Origin: Aestuariispira ectoiniformans
Lineage (GTDB): Bacteria > Pseudomonadota > Alphaproteobacteria > UBA8366 > Aestuariispiraceae
Direction of reading: 5' to 3'
Length of the DNA stretch: 64,000 nucleotides
Assembly: GCF_025136295.1 (NCBI RefSeq)
Contig: NZ_CP062788.1
Location: forward strand, 2,993,588-3,057,587
Below the pieces are notes generated by a model that did no database searches, was not told where the DNA came from, and saw only the letters and a list, made by a program, of their open reading frames with translations. Made by a program: the position numbers and the translations under genes. How positions within the stretch are numbered: position 1 is the stretch's first letter; the number at the start of each line of letters is the position of its first letter. Below are positions 16,764 to 25,106 of the stretch, piece by piece.

Positions 16764-18755
16764 ATGTCAGACTTATTCAATACCGCAACAGCCGACACGT
16801 CAGGCGGCTACTCCGCTAAAGACATCGAAGTACTGGAAGGGCTGGAACCCGTCCGGCACCGCCCAGGCATGTATATTGGCGGCACAGACGAACGCGCTTA
16901 CCATCACCTGGTAGCCGAGGTCCTCGATAACTCGATGGACGAGGCCGTTGCCGGGCATGCCAGCCGAATCGAATTTTTGTTGGAAGCGGACGGATCCATC
17001 AGTATCCGCGATAACGGTCGCGGGATTCCGGTCGATCCTCATCCCAAGTATAAGGACAAGTCGGCCCTGGAGGTAATTCTGACAACCCTCCACTCCGGCG
17101 GTAAATTTTCGGGCAAGGTTTATGCGACCTCCGGCGGCCTGCACGGTGTCGGCATCTCTGTCGTAAACGCCCTTTCCGACAAATTGGTCATCGAAGTCGC
17201 ACGCGACCGGCAGCTTTTCCGGCAGGAATTCAGCCGCGGTGTTCCGAAGGGACCGCTGGAAAACCTCGGCCCCATCAACAACCGTCGGGGCACTTCGGTA
17301 AACTTCCACCCGGACCCCGAAATCTTCGGGGAAAAGGCGCATTTCAAACCGGAAACCCTGTTCCGGATGGCGCGCTCCAAGGCCTATCTCTTCAAAGGCG
17401 TCGAGATTCGCTGGTCCTGCGCGCCGGAACTGATCCAGGAAGGGTCGGAGGTTCCGGAAAAGGCCACCCTGCACTTCCCCGGCGGCCTTGCAGACTTCCT
17501 ATCCGCCAGCCTTGGCAGCCGCGCGACCGTAACACCGCGCCCCTTTGCTGGTGACTTCAAGGAACAGGATGGTCCCGGCCGTGTTGAATGGGCCATACAC
17601 TGGCCCGTCGATGGCGAGGGTTTCAACAGCACCTATTGTAACACCGTTCCCACGCCACAGGGCGGCAGCCACGAATCCGCCCTGCGATCCGCAATGGGCA
17701 AGGCGCTGCGCACCTATGGCGATATGGTCGGCAATAAAAAGGCCGCACAAATTACCGGTGAAGATGTGATGGGGGAAGCGTCCTGCATCCTGTCCGTATT
17801 CATTCCCGATCCACAGTTCCAGGGGCAGACAAAAGAGAAACTGGCTTCTCCTGCCGCAGGCAAGCTGGTTGAAAACGCGATCAAGGACAGCTTTGACCAC
17901 TGGTTGGTCGAAGACCCTGCAAGTGCGAACGATCTGCTGGAATTTACAATCGAACGCGTGGATGAACGCCTGCGCCGCCGTCAGAAGAAAGAGACCAGCC
18001 GCAAGTCGCCAACCCGGCGCCTGCGCCTTCCGGGCAAACTTGCCGACTGTTCCAACAACAGCAGCGAAGGCACCGAGATATTCCTGGTTGAGGGTGATTC
18101 CGCAGGCGGTTCTGCAAAACAGGCCCGTGACCGTGCAATCCAGGCAGTCCTGCCGCTGCGCGGTAAGATCCTGAACGTTGCGAGCGCCAGCGCAGACAAA
18201 CTGCAGGCAAACCAGGAACTCAAAGACCTTGGTCAGGCCCTGGGTTGCGGTACGCGGTCCGATTTCAAACTGGACAAGCTTCGCTATGAACGCGTCATCA
18301 TCATGACAGACGCAGACGTGGATGGCGCCCATATCGCATCCCTTCTCATGACCTATTTCTACCGGGAAATGTCGGGGCTGGTGGAAGCCGGACGCCTGTT
18401 CCTTGCCCTGCCGCCCCTGTACCGGATCAGCCAGGGTGGCAAGACCCTGTATGCGCGCGATGATGCCCATAAGGATGAGCTGCTTGCAAAGGAGTTCAAG
18501 GGACGCGGCAAGATCGAGATCAGCCGTTTTAAGGGTTTGGGCGAAATGCCTCCGGCGCAGTTGAAAGACACGACCATGTCGCCCAAAAAGCGGACATTGA
18601 TTCAGGTTCACCTGCCCGACCGGCGTGACGAAAGCCAGTTGGAAGAATCCCGCGAAACGGCAAAAATGGTTGATACCCTGATGGGCAAGAAGCCGGAAAA
18701 ACGCTTTGCCTATATTCAGGAAAACGCACAATTCGTAGACGAGTTGGACGTCTAG
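16764..18755 (+). CDS. parE: DNA topoisomerase IV subunit B
   Basis: ParE is the ATPase and TOPRIM subunit of topoisomerase IV, which unlinks daughter chromosomes together with ParC. The 663-residue protein has the GHKL ATPase motifs (EVLDNSMDEA, DNGRGIPVD, SGGLHGVGISVVNALS), the QTKEKL switch-lysine loop and the TOPRIM motifs EGDSAGGSA and DADVDGAHI. The length and GLGEMPPAQLKDTTM, without the GyrB insertion, identify ParE. The frame is open far upstream, but the protein starts naturally at 16764. That ATG has no ribosome-binding site and lies at the predicted transcription start, so the mRNA may be leaderless. Confidence 0.95.
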   Translation: MSDLFNTATADTSGGYSAKDIEVLEGLEPVRHRPGMYIGGTDERAYHHLVAEVLDNSMDEAVAGHASRIEFLLEADGSISIRDNGRGIPVDPHPKYKDKSALEVILTTLHSGGKFSGKVYATSGGLHGVGISVVNALSDKLVIEVARDRQLFRQEFSRGVPKGPLENLGPINNRRGTSVNFHPDPEIFGEKAHFKPETLFRMARSKAYLFKGVEIRWSCAPELIQEGSEVPEKATLHFPGGLADFLSASLGSRATVTPRPFAGDFKEQDGPGRVEWAIHWPVDGEGFNSTYCNTVPTPQGGSHESALRSAMGKALRTYGDMVGNKKAAQITGEDVMGEASCILSVFIPDPQFQGQTKEKLASPAAGKLVENAIKDSFDHWLVEDPASANDLLEFTIERVDERLRRRQKKETSRKSPTRRLRLPGKLADCSNNSSEGTEIFLVEGDSAGGSAKQARDRAIQAVLPLRGKILNVASASADKLQANQELKDLGQALGCGTRSDFKLDKLRYERVIIMTDADVDGAHIASLLMTYFYREMSGLVEAGRLFLALPPLYRISQGGKTLYARDDAHKDELLAKEFKGRGKIEISRFKGLGEMPPAQLKDTTMSPKKRTLIQVHLPDRRDESQLEESRETAKMVDTLMGKKPEKRFAYIQENAQFVDELDV

Positions 18756-18830
18756 ACCCAAACCTTGTTATCGGCCTGAAATATCCCCATCTCTTGAGTG
18801 AGGCCCTTTTATAAGAGAGTGGATGTAGCT

Positions 18831-19409
18831 ATGCGTTGGTTTCTAGGCATATCGGCTGCAGCACTGCTGGTAGCGGCGTGCAGCGGCATGACCGTCCGTT
18901 GGCGACACTCAATCGAGCCCGCCTATCACTACAGTACGTTTCGGTATCATGGGTCCAAAGATGCCATTTGGATTCAGGCACAAAACGTCCCTGCCCAAAC
19001 GGATGCAGGCAATGTTGGTGAGCAACTTACCGAAATTGCCAAGGCCAACAGCCGTCTGCACGGGCTGAACGTCGATACCGTCAAAACATCGGAAAGTAAT
19101 CCGGAAGAACTCCCTGCGCGGCTTGTATTTCGCCTTTTCCCGGATGAAACCAAACTGGCCGACGCCGCCTGCACCAAGGAGGGCGCAGCCCAAGCTCCTG
19201 TTAGTCAGGGCGACCAAATCACCATGCTTACCGTCTATTGCAAGCGCGATCAGGCGATGTCGTCCGTCTGGTCGAGGCTGCCACCCGGACAGGGAATCGA
19301 CAGCGACGCATTCAGGAAAATGGCACAAATCAGCCTTTATGCGATTTTGCCAACAAAGAATCCGGCCCTACAGGATGATTGCAGACCGGGCTATATGCTA
19401 CACTGCTAG
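18831..19409 (+). CDS. Predicted lipoprotein of unknown function
   Basis: This 192-residue protein has a lipoprotein signal peptide with the lipobox LVAAC (Cys at residue 17), so it should be anchored in the outer or inner membrane. The mature part has no domain I recognise; a block with HYSTFRYHGSKDAIWIQ follows the lipidation site, and several Cys residues occur towards the C-terminus. An upstream in-frame ATG at 18798 would place eleven extra residues before the signal peptide. The start at 18831 gives a normal lipoprotein N-terminus. It converges on the hydrolase gene with a 12-bp overlap. Confidence 0.75.
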   Translation: MRWFLGISAAALLVAACSGMTVRWRHSIEPAYHYSTFRYHGSKDAIWIQAQNVPAQTDAGNVGEQLTEIAKANSRLHGLNVDTVKTSESNPEELPARLVFRLFPDETKLADAACTKEGAAQAPVSQGDQITMLTVYCKRDQAMSSVWSRLPPGQGIDSDAFRKMAQISLYAILPTKNPALQDDCRPGYMLHC

Positions 19410-20111
19410 TCCGCTATTCTCGAGCCAGTCCCGCATCAGGGCTGTCACGGCCTGAGGCCGTTCCATGCTGGATAAGTGACCGCAATCCTCAATGATGCAC
19501 AGGCGTGCCTTATTGATACCCGCCGCAATTTCCTGCGATAGTTCCAGTGGCGTAATCTCGTCCTGACGTCCGCATATCACAAGGGTCGGGACCCCAATCC
19601 TTGTCAGGTCGGGTCGATTGTCCGGACGGTTGATGATTGCTGTTTGCTGCTGAACGAATGCGTCCTGCCCGACTTCGGCAGCCATCTCCATCACAGCTCC
19701 CGACAGGGCATCTTCTTCCAGGCGGTCCGGGTGAATAAGCATCGGCAGGAGGCGTGGCGTCACCCCCTTGAATTTACCCATCTTCGCCAACTGAATAAGC
19801 CCCCGGCGGCGGCGGTGCTGCTCTTCCGAGTCGGCGCGTGCCGAGGTATCCAAAAGCGCCAGACGCTCAACCCGTTCGGGCGCTTCACGCAAAACCGCCT
19901 GCGCGACATAGCCGCCCATGGACAGCCCAGCGATCGAAAAAGTGCCGTCAACCGCCTCCAAAAGACGGTGAGCCATTGCCTCCACACTATCATCCTGCAG
20001 TGTGTCGGCGACGATCACATCCGCAATCTCGCTGAGATGAGTAATCTGATGGGCCCACAGTGCGCCATTGCACAGCAGGCCGGGAACAAGAACGAGTTTC
20101 TTTTTGGTCAT
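19398..20111 (-). CDS. Alpha/beta hydrolase
   Basis: This 237-residue cytoplasmic serine hydrolase has the nucleophile S64 in GLSMGGYVA, the acid in GRQDEITP and the base in DCGHLSSMERP. The N-terminal VLVPGLLCNGALW supplies the oxyanion loop. The sequence resembles the 3-oxoadipate enol-lactonase/BioH-like group, but the substrate cannot be read. The start overlaps the stop of the isochorismatase-family gene by four bases (ATGA), so the two form a translationally coupled pair. No pathway for the pair is evident. Confidence 0.88.
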   Translation of the reverse strand: MTKKKLVLVPGLLCNGALWAHQITHLSEIADVIVADTLQDDSVEAMAHRLLEAVDGTFSIAGLSMGGYVAQAVLREAPERVERLALLDTSARADSEEQHRRRRGLIQLAKMGKFKGVTPRLLPMLIHPDRLEEDALSGAVMEMAAEVGQDAFVQQQTAIINRPDNRPDLTRIGVPTLVICGRQDEITPLELSQEIAAGINKARLCIIEDCGHLSSMERPQAVTALMRDWLENSGLAV

Positions 20112-20650
20112 TTAATCAACTTGGACAATTCTCTGAATACATCGGTACCGGCACGTTCCATCCACTCAAACAAAACCATTTCAGTGGTAACCACCTGAAT
20201 ACCGGCCTGCATCATGCGTGCGTAGGCACGCTCTGCATTTTGGGGATCTCGACTGGAAGAGGCATCGGCCACCACGGCAACGTCAAACCCGGCCTCGCGG
20301 AAACCAAGTGCCGTCTGCTGCACACATATATGGGATTCTGTCCCACACATGACAATTTGTTCACGCTGTCGGTCGCCTTCTATATGCCTCCGAAAAACAG
20401 GTTCTTCGAAGGCGGAGAAATAGGTTTTCTCAAAAATCTCATGCGGTTCGAAGAATGAACGAAGCTCTGGCACCAAAGGCCCCAACCCTTTGGGGTATTG
20501 CTCTGTCGCAGAAATAGGTATTCCCAATTTTTCTGCTGATTTCAGCAGGATAGAGGAATTCATCACCACCGTTTCCACATTGTGAATGGCTGGAGCAAGA
20601 CGTTCCTGAACGTCGATAAGGACCAGTTGAGACTTGTGAGCCCGCAGCAA
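20108..20650 (-). CDS. Isochorismatase-family cysteine hydrolase
   Basis: This 180-residue cytoplasmic hydrolase has the Asp-Lys-Cys triad of the family: D13 in LIDVQ, K75 in FEKTYFSAF and C109 in CGTESHICVQQTA. Members include nicotinamidases and YcaC-like hydrolases; this one is closest in pattern to the YcaC/MAR1 group of unassigned substrate. The longest frame begins with GTG at 20680 but lacks a ribosome-binding site. A TTG at 20650 has AGGGGAG about eight bases upstream and gives the usual family N-terminus, so I chose it. It is the first gene of a two-gene operon and diverges from rhlE. Confidence 0.85.
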   Translation of the reverse strand: MLRAHKSQLVLIDVQERLAPAIHNVETVVMNSSILLKSAEKLGIPISATEQYPKGLGPLVPELRSFFEPHEIFEKTYFSAFEEPVFRRHIEGDRQREQIVMCGTESHICVQQTALGFREAGFDVAVVADASSSRDPQNAERAYARMMQAGIQVVTTEMVLFEWMERAGTDVFRELSKLIK

Positions 20651-20802
20651 ATTCCAAACTCCCCTGCAATGAGCCTTCACTTGTAGCGACTGCGTTGCTT
20701 ATTGGCAACGAACAGTCAGAAAGCGCAGATATTCATGATTTATGAACCTCACTGATTGACATGGCCGCTGGAGGGCCTAATATCCGCCGCAAGCAGATGA
20801 GA

Positions 20803-20844
20803 TGTATGGTAACTGCCATACATTAGCAAACAACTCTCAGAGTT
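20803..20844 (+). promoter_or_regulatory. Two tandem hairpins in the rhlE leader
   Basis: TGTATGG-TAACTG-CCATACA (20803-20822) and AACTCT-C-AGAGTT (20832-20844) are both perfect inverted repeats. The second ends three bases before the ATG and covers the place where a ribosome-binding site would sit; no clear site is seen. The centre of the second repeat is one base, so it would need loop opening as RNA or may be a protein site. Confidence 0.45.
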
Positions 20845-20847
20845 TTC

Positions 20848-22176
20848 ATGACCGTAACCTTCGAGGACCTGGGCCTAGGGCCCGACCTATTGCGTGCTGT
20901 TTCGGAAGCAGGCTACGAGACCCCGACACCGATCCAGGAAAAAGCAATTCCGTATGTTCTGATGAACCGGGATGTGTTGGGTTGTGCCCAGACGGGTACC
21001 GGTAAAACCGCTTCCTTCACATTGCCGATGATTGAGATCTTGTCTCAAGGCCGCGCCCGTGCGCGTATGCCGCGCTCTGTAATCCTGGCGCCGACGCGAG
21101 AACTGGCTGCCCAGGTTGCTGAGAATTTTGAGACCTATGGCAAATATCATAAATTGACCATGGCCTTGCTGATCGGCGGTGTATCCTTCAACGAACAGGA
21201 AAAACTCCTGGATCGTGGCGTGGATGTCCTGATCGCAACACCGGGTCGTTTGCTGGACCATTGCGAACGCGGCAAAGTAATGCTGACGGATACGAAAATC
21301 GCCGTCATCGACGAAGCGGACCGTATGCTGGACATGGGTTTCGTCCCGGATGTGGAGAAAATTGTCGGCATGATGCCGCCGCTGCGTCAGATGGTGATGT
21401 TCTCAGCCACCATGCCCAAGGAAATTCGCCGACTGGCGGAAAAATTCCTGCGCAATGCCAAGGAAATCACGGTTGATCCCCCCTCGTCCACGGCATCGAC
21501 CATTGAGCAGGGGCTGGCCTACGTCGCCCCCCGGCAGAAAAACACCGTTTTGCGTAAATGGCTCAGCGAAGACGATGTGAAGAACGCCCTGATCTTCTGC
21601 AATCGTAAGCGCGACGTCGCAACGTTGTACCAAAGCCTGCAAAAGCACGGCTTTCCCGTCGGTGCCCTCCATGGCGATATGGACCAGTATAAACGCATGG
21701 AATGTCTGGATCGATTCCGCCAGGGTGAAATTAAGCTGCTGGTTTGTTCCGATGTTGCCGCACGAGGCCTGGACATTGCTGCAGTCAGTCATGTCTTCAA
21801 CTACGACATTCCGACCAGCGCGGAGGACTATGTCCATCGAATCGGTCGAACCGGCCGCGCGGGGCGCAGTGGCAAGGCGCTGACTTTGACTACCGGACGC
21901 GACCAAAAGCAGATTGCCGCCATCGAAAAGATGATTGGCTCGCCCCTGCCTGTCCTGGAAGGCTACGAACAGCATAGCCAGCAACAAGCCGAGAAACCGG
22001 AAAAAGAGAGCCCCCAGAGCAAAACCCGGTCGAGTGCGGGCAAGAAAGAAAGACCGCCCAAGCGCAGCCGCACCCCTTGGGGTCAGGAAGGTATCGGCGA
22101 GGAACCGGATACGGGCCTTCCCTTTGGGCAGACAGACGGCGTGCCCGCCTTCCTGCTCAGAGCGCCAAAACTCTGA
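20848..22176 (+). CDS. rhlE: DEAD-box ATP-dependent RNA helicase, RhlE type
   Basis: This 442-residue cytoplasmic helicase, which remodels RNA or ribosomal particles, has all core motifs in order: Q motif PTPIQ, AQTGTGKT, PTRELA, TPGRL, DEAD, SAT, then ARGLDIA and HRIGRTGRAGR. The C-terminal tail after about residue 375 is charged and low in complexity (QQQAEKPEKESPQ then SAGKKERPPKRSR), as in RhlE/CsdA-like helicases of alphaproteobacteria. The leader contains two inverted repeats and no strong ribosome-binding site, which may reflect autoregulation or cold control. It diverges from the isochorismatase-family gene. Confidence 0.93.
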   Translation: MTVTFEDLGLGPDLLRAVSEAGYETPTPIQEKAIPYVLMNRDVLGCAQTGTGKTASFTLPMIEILSQGRARARMPRSVILAPTRELAAQVAENFETYGKYHKLTMALLIGGVSFNEQEKLLDRGVDVLIATPGRLLDHCERGKVMLTDTKIAVIDEADRMLDMGFVPDVEKIVGMMPPLRQMVMFSATMPKEIRRLAEKFLRNAKEITVDPPSSTASTIEQGLAYVAPRQKNTVLRKWLSEDDVKNALIFCNRKRDVATLYQSLQKHGFPVGALHGDMDQYKRMECLDRFRQGEIKLLVCSDVAARGLDIAAVSHVFNYDIPTSAEDYVHRIGRTGRAGRSGKALTLTTGRDQKQIAAIEKMIGSPLPVLEGYEQHSQQQAEKPEKESPQSKTRSSAGKKERPPKRSRTPWGQEGIGEEPDTGLPFGQTDGVPAFLLRAPKL

Positions 22177-22207
22177 CCGTTATCTTGCAGAGTTATTGAC
22201 GGAAGAC

Positions 22208-22227
22208 TTGTCTGGTAATGCAGACAA
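22208..22227 (+). repeat. Inverted repeat between rhlE and the RAM-domain gene
   Basis: TTGTCTG-GTAATG-CAGACAA is a perfect 7-bp repeat, 32 bp after the rhlE stop and 43 bp before the next ATG. No T run follows, so it is a weak terminator at best and could be an operator for the next gene. Confidence 0.4.
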
Positions 22228-22269
22228 ATATTAAGTTGCCAGGATAAAGTCGCAGACCGGGAGGCGTAT

Positions 22270-22509
22270 ATGCAAACCATCTTCATCCAAGTCAAAAGCG
22301 AGTTGGGCCGCGCATATGAAGTGGCAGATGCGGCTATTGATGTTGAGCAGGTGTCCGAAGTCTATTCCACGTCCGGGCATTATGACCTGATCATGAAATG
22401 CTATCTTCCCGCTGGTGAAGATATCGGGCATTTCGTGAATGAACACATCCAGAGGCTTCCCGGCGTGAAAGACACTTTCACGATTATTACCTTCAAAGCC
22501 TTCAACTAG
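22270..22509 (+). CDS. Stand-alone RAM (Lrp/AsnC ligand-binding) domain protein
   Basis: The 79-residue protein is only the C-terminal effector domain of Lrp/AsnC regulators, with no helix-turn-helix. Landmarks are TIFIQVKSELG, the VSEVYSTSGHYDLIMK strand-turn-strand with the ligand-site Gly, and the LPGVKDTFTIITF ending. Such lone domains bind amino acids and can pair with full-length Lrp proteins or act alone. The start has an excellent ribosome-binding site (GGGAGG). It is not obviously in an operon with rhlE, because a dyad lies between them. Confidence 0.88.
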   Translation: MQTIFIQVKSELGRAYEVADAAIDVEQVSEVYSTSGHYDLIMKCYLPAGEDIGHFVNEHIQRLPGVKDTFTIITFKAFN

Positions 22510-22593
22510 AAGCACCCTACCTCGCCAAATTGCACTTTGTACTGTTTTTGCAGTATGTTAGAAGAAGTAAGATTATGTGCTTGAGGATTGGGG

Positions 22594-23148
22594 ATGGTCA
22601 TGACGGTTGCGTCCAAGACAGAAGACAAGCTGAGAGGCGAAATTGTAAGCCTCGTTCAATACGTTCGGCGCTTCCGCGAAGAAATCGCGCAAATGGTCGC
22701 CCGCGAGAATGATCAAACTCATTTCCAGTCCATGTCGGAACAACTGGATGCCATTATCGGCGCCACGGAAACTGCCACGGATTCCATCCTGCAATCCGTT
22801 GAGGATATCGACCAGGTCATTGAAAAACTTCGCAACTGCGAAGATGACGCAGAACGCGCCTCCCTGTATGACCGCATCACGGAAAATACAACCTCTGCTA
22901 TGGAGGCTTGCACTTTCCAGGACATCACCGGACAACGTGTCACCAAGATCATTCGCTCAATGAAATTCGTTGAAGAACGTGTTGAATCTCTTGCCACTTT
23001 GTGGGGACGGGATGAAATCGACGATCTTGCAAAAGACATCAACCTCCACAAGGAAGAGCCCACGGGTGACGACGCGCTGTTGAACGGTCCTGCCCTGCCC
23101 GAAGAGGAATCCATCAGCCAGGACGATATCGACAAACTGTTCGATTAG
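22594..23148 (+). CDS. cheZ: CheZ-like CheY-P phosphatase
   Basis: This 184-residue helical protein belongs to the CheZ-type phosphatases that speed dephosphorylation of CheY. The active-site helix reads CTFQDITGQRV, with D110 and Q114 equivalent to E. coli D143 and Q147. A long amphipathic helical hairpin precedes it (about 15-105). The C-terminus, ISQDDIDKLFD, resembles the CheY-binding peptides of CheZ and FliM. It is not next to other chemotaxis genes. The frame opens at TTG 22588; I chose ATG 22594 with GAGG upstream, but ATG 22600 is also possible. Confidence 0.85.
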   Translation: MVMTVASKTEDKLRGEIVSLVQYVRRFREEIAQMVARENDQTHFQSMSEQLDAIIGATETATDSILQSVEDIDQVIEKLRNCEDDAERASLYDRITENTTSAMEACTFQDITGQRVTKIIRSMKFVEERVESLATLWGRDEIDDLAKDINLHKEEPTGDDALLNGPALPEEESISQDDIDKLFD

Positions 23149-23154
23149 GCCTAT

Positions 23155-23171
23155 GTATCGCCGATACTTTT
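23155..23171 (+). terminator. Weak Rho-independent terminator after cheZ
   Basis: GTATC-GCC-GATAC followed by TTTT lies six bases after the cheZ stop. The stem is short, so efficiency is uncertain. Confidence 0.4.
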
Positions 23172-23222
23172 AATGCTAGTCGGTCTAACGTTAATTTTTT
23201 TTAATATGTATGGGTTAATATT

Positions 23223-23420
23223 ATGTCGCCGACACGGAGGCTGGGTTCAGCTGCGATTATCGTTGCCTGGATTGTTTTCTATATTTGTGTCGCCTGGATA
23301 CTGGGTGCCCAAATCCCGGGAGACGCCAAATTGTTGCAGCTTGCTTACTACCCTGTCGCGGGAATCATCTGGGTTCCGGTGACATTCATGCTTATGAAGC
23401 GCCTGTACAGCCGGAAATAA
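23223..23420 (+). CDS. DUF2842-type small membrane protein
   Basis: This 65-residue protein has two hydrophobic helices (about residues 8-30 and 38-58) joined by QIPGDAKLLQLAYYPVAG. Its size, topology and PVAGIIWVPV second helix match the DUF2842 family of alphaproteobacterial inner-membrane proteins, whose role is unknown. It stands between cheZ and a histidine kinase gene without overlap. Confidence 0.75.
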   Translation: MSPTRRLGSAAIIVAWIVFYICVAWILGAQIPGDAKLLQLAYYPVAGIIWVPVTFMLMKRLYSRK

Positions 23421-23491
23421 AGCCCGTGCCATGGCATAAACCGTTTTGAGACTGTTGTTATAATCGAAAGCAGAAAGCTAACGAGGTAACT

Positions 23492-24328
23492 GTGACAAAG
23501 GTCACTTTGCAAAACAAACACGAGGACAAAGACCTCTCCGTGTCGCGTTACCGTGAGCTGCTGCGCCAGGCGGAAACCGCGCTTGCCGAAGCGATAGAAC
23601 AGAATCACCGACTTAAAAAAGCCTCGAACCAGCGTCTTGGTGAACTTGCCCACGAAATTAAAAACCCTCTGAGCGCCATCATCGGTTTCAGTGACATGAT
23701 GGTGAAGGAAAAGCACGGTGCGCTTGGTGACCCCCGTTACCAGGAATATGCGGATCTCATTCACAAATCCGCCTTGCATCTTCTGGGGGTGTGTCAGGCA
23801 GAGTTGGACAAGGCCAGGTCCAACGCCTTGGGGTACAACACCGACTTGCCAATGCAGAACAAGCCGGTCGATGCGGCTCAGTTGATTGACGAGACGCTGC
23901 GCGAACTGGCATCGCTGGCGGAGGAGTCCGGTGTTGAAATACGTAGCGAAATCGCAGCCGACTTCCCAATTCTGAAAACTGACCCGATCCGTTTGAAACA
24001 GGTTCTCTATAACCTGGTCTCAAACGCCATCAAATTCACCCCGGACAAGGGGTTGGTTGAGGTAAAGGCGAAAGTCGACGAACTGGATGGCGCCGTCATC
24101 CTGGTTATCCGCGATACGGGTTTCGGTATTGCCACAGAGGATATGCTGCGGGTCATGGACCCGTTCGAGCAGGTCAATGAAAACAGCCCCCATGGAGAAA
24201 ACGGCAGCGGCCTGGGATTGGCGATTGCACGCCGTCTCGCCTCTGAGATGGGAGCTATTCTTGAACTGCGCAGCCAGCCCAATGTGGGAACAATGGCCAC
24301 ATTGAAGTTCCCCGATCACAGAGACTAA
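23492..24328 (+). CDS. Soluble sensor histidine kinase
   Basis: This 278-residue kinase has no membrane segment. An N-terminal coiled coil (about residues 18-48) leads into the HisKA dimerisation helix with H54 in ELAHEIKNPLSA. The HATPase_c domain follows with the N box NLVSNAIKF, G1 DTGFGI and G2 GSGLGLAIA. There is no PAS or other sensor domain, and no response regulator lies nearby, so it is an orphan. It may sense through a partner protein. The start is GTG with GAGGT upstream. It converges on the phosphatase gene with a four-base overlap. Confidence 0.9.
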   Translation: MTKVTLQNKHEDKDLSVSRYRELLRQAETALAEAIEQNHRLKKASNQRLGELAHEIKNPLSAIIGFSDMMVKEKHGALGDPRYQEYADLIHKSALHLLGVCQAELDKARSNALGYNTDLPMQNKPVDAAQLIDETLRELASLAEESGVEIRSEIAADFPILKTDPIRLKQVLYNLVSNAIKFTPDKGLVEVKAKVDELDGAVILVIRDTGFGIATEDMLRVMDPFEQVNENSPHGENGSGLGLAIARRLASEMGAILELRSQPNVGTMATLKFPDHRD

Positions 24329-25026
24329 AAGTCAAACAACGTCTTGAAGACCTCTTCCAGACTTGTGTGATACATGCCGTCCTTGGTGGTGTTATACGGG
24401 GTGATATTGACCGCCTTGATCAGGCACCGTTCCACCCGTCCGTCAATCACGTCGATATCAATCACATTGATGCAGGCCATATCCTGTTCAAAACTGGCAA
24501 TTCCGGCCAGCCCCGCCCCGCAGACGTGAGACAGAATCATCCGGTTGACCGCATCGTGACAGACAAGGAGCAGTCTTTTCCAGTCGGGTTGGAGGATCAG
24601 CTCATCGAAAGTGGCCGTGATTCGCTTCTCAAAGGATGCAAAAAGCTCGCCGCCGGCGAACCGTTCACCTTCTGCATCGGCGCGCTCCAACCCGTAGACG
24701 AAGGCTGCTTCGCGTTCTTCCGGGGCAACCTGTGACAGACGACCGCCGGAAAGTTCCACGAATCCGTCATTGTCTTCCAATGAGATATCACGCTCACCCA
24801 GAACAATTTTTGCCGTTTGACGGGTTCTGGGCATGCCCGAACACATTGCCCGATCGAATTCAATCTCCCGCAAAAGCTTCTGCGCAGCCAGTGCCTGGGC
24901 CTGCCCCGCTTCGGTCAACAGCACAGTTTTCGGGTCAACGGGCATTCCTTCCGGGTCGACATAGGACACATGCCCATGACGCATCAAATAAACGCGTCTT
25001 CGCCCTTTTGTTCCCGGCAAGGCCAT
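24325..25026 (-). CDS. Histidine phosphatase family (phosphoglycerate mutase-like) protein
   Basis: This 233-residue cytoplasmic phosphatase begins with the RHG motif LMRHGH (about residue 18), which holds the phospho-accepting His. Further family residues are CSGMPRTRQTA (Arg of the phosphate pocket), the Glu in VELSGGRL and the second catalytic His in LLLVCHDAVNRM. The substrate is unknown. The longest frame begins at a TTG whose codons form the GGGAG ribosome-binding site, so the ATG at 25026 is the better start. It meets the histidine kinase gene tail to tail with overlapping stops. Confidence 0.87.
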   Translation of the reverse strand: MALPGTKGRRRVYLMRHGHVSYVDPEGMPVDPKTVLLTEAGQAQALAAQKLLREIEFDRAMCSGMPRTRQTAKIVLGERDISLEDNDGFVELSGGRLSQVAPEEREAAFVYGLERADAEGERFAGGELFASFEKRITATFDELILQPDWKRLLLVCHDAVNRMILSHVCGAGLAGIASFEQDMACINVIDIDVIDGRVERCLIKAVNITPYNTTKDGMYHTSLEEVFKTLFDF

Positions 25027-25106
25027 GACAAACTCTCCCAACTATTGAATCAAGGCGATTAAACTGCCGAGGCAGGAAAGAAGAAAGCCTTTTTAGAACA
25101 GTGGCT

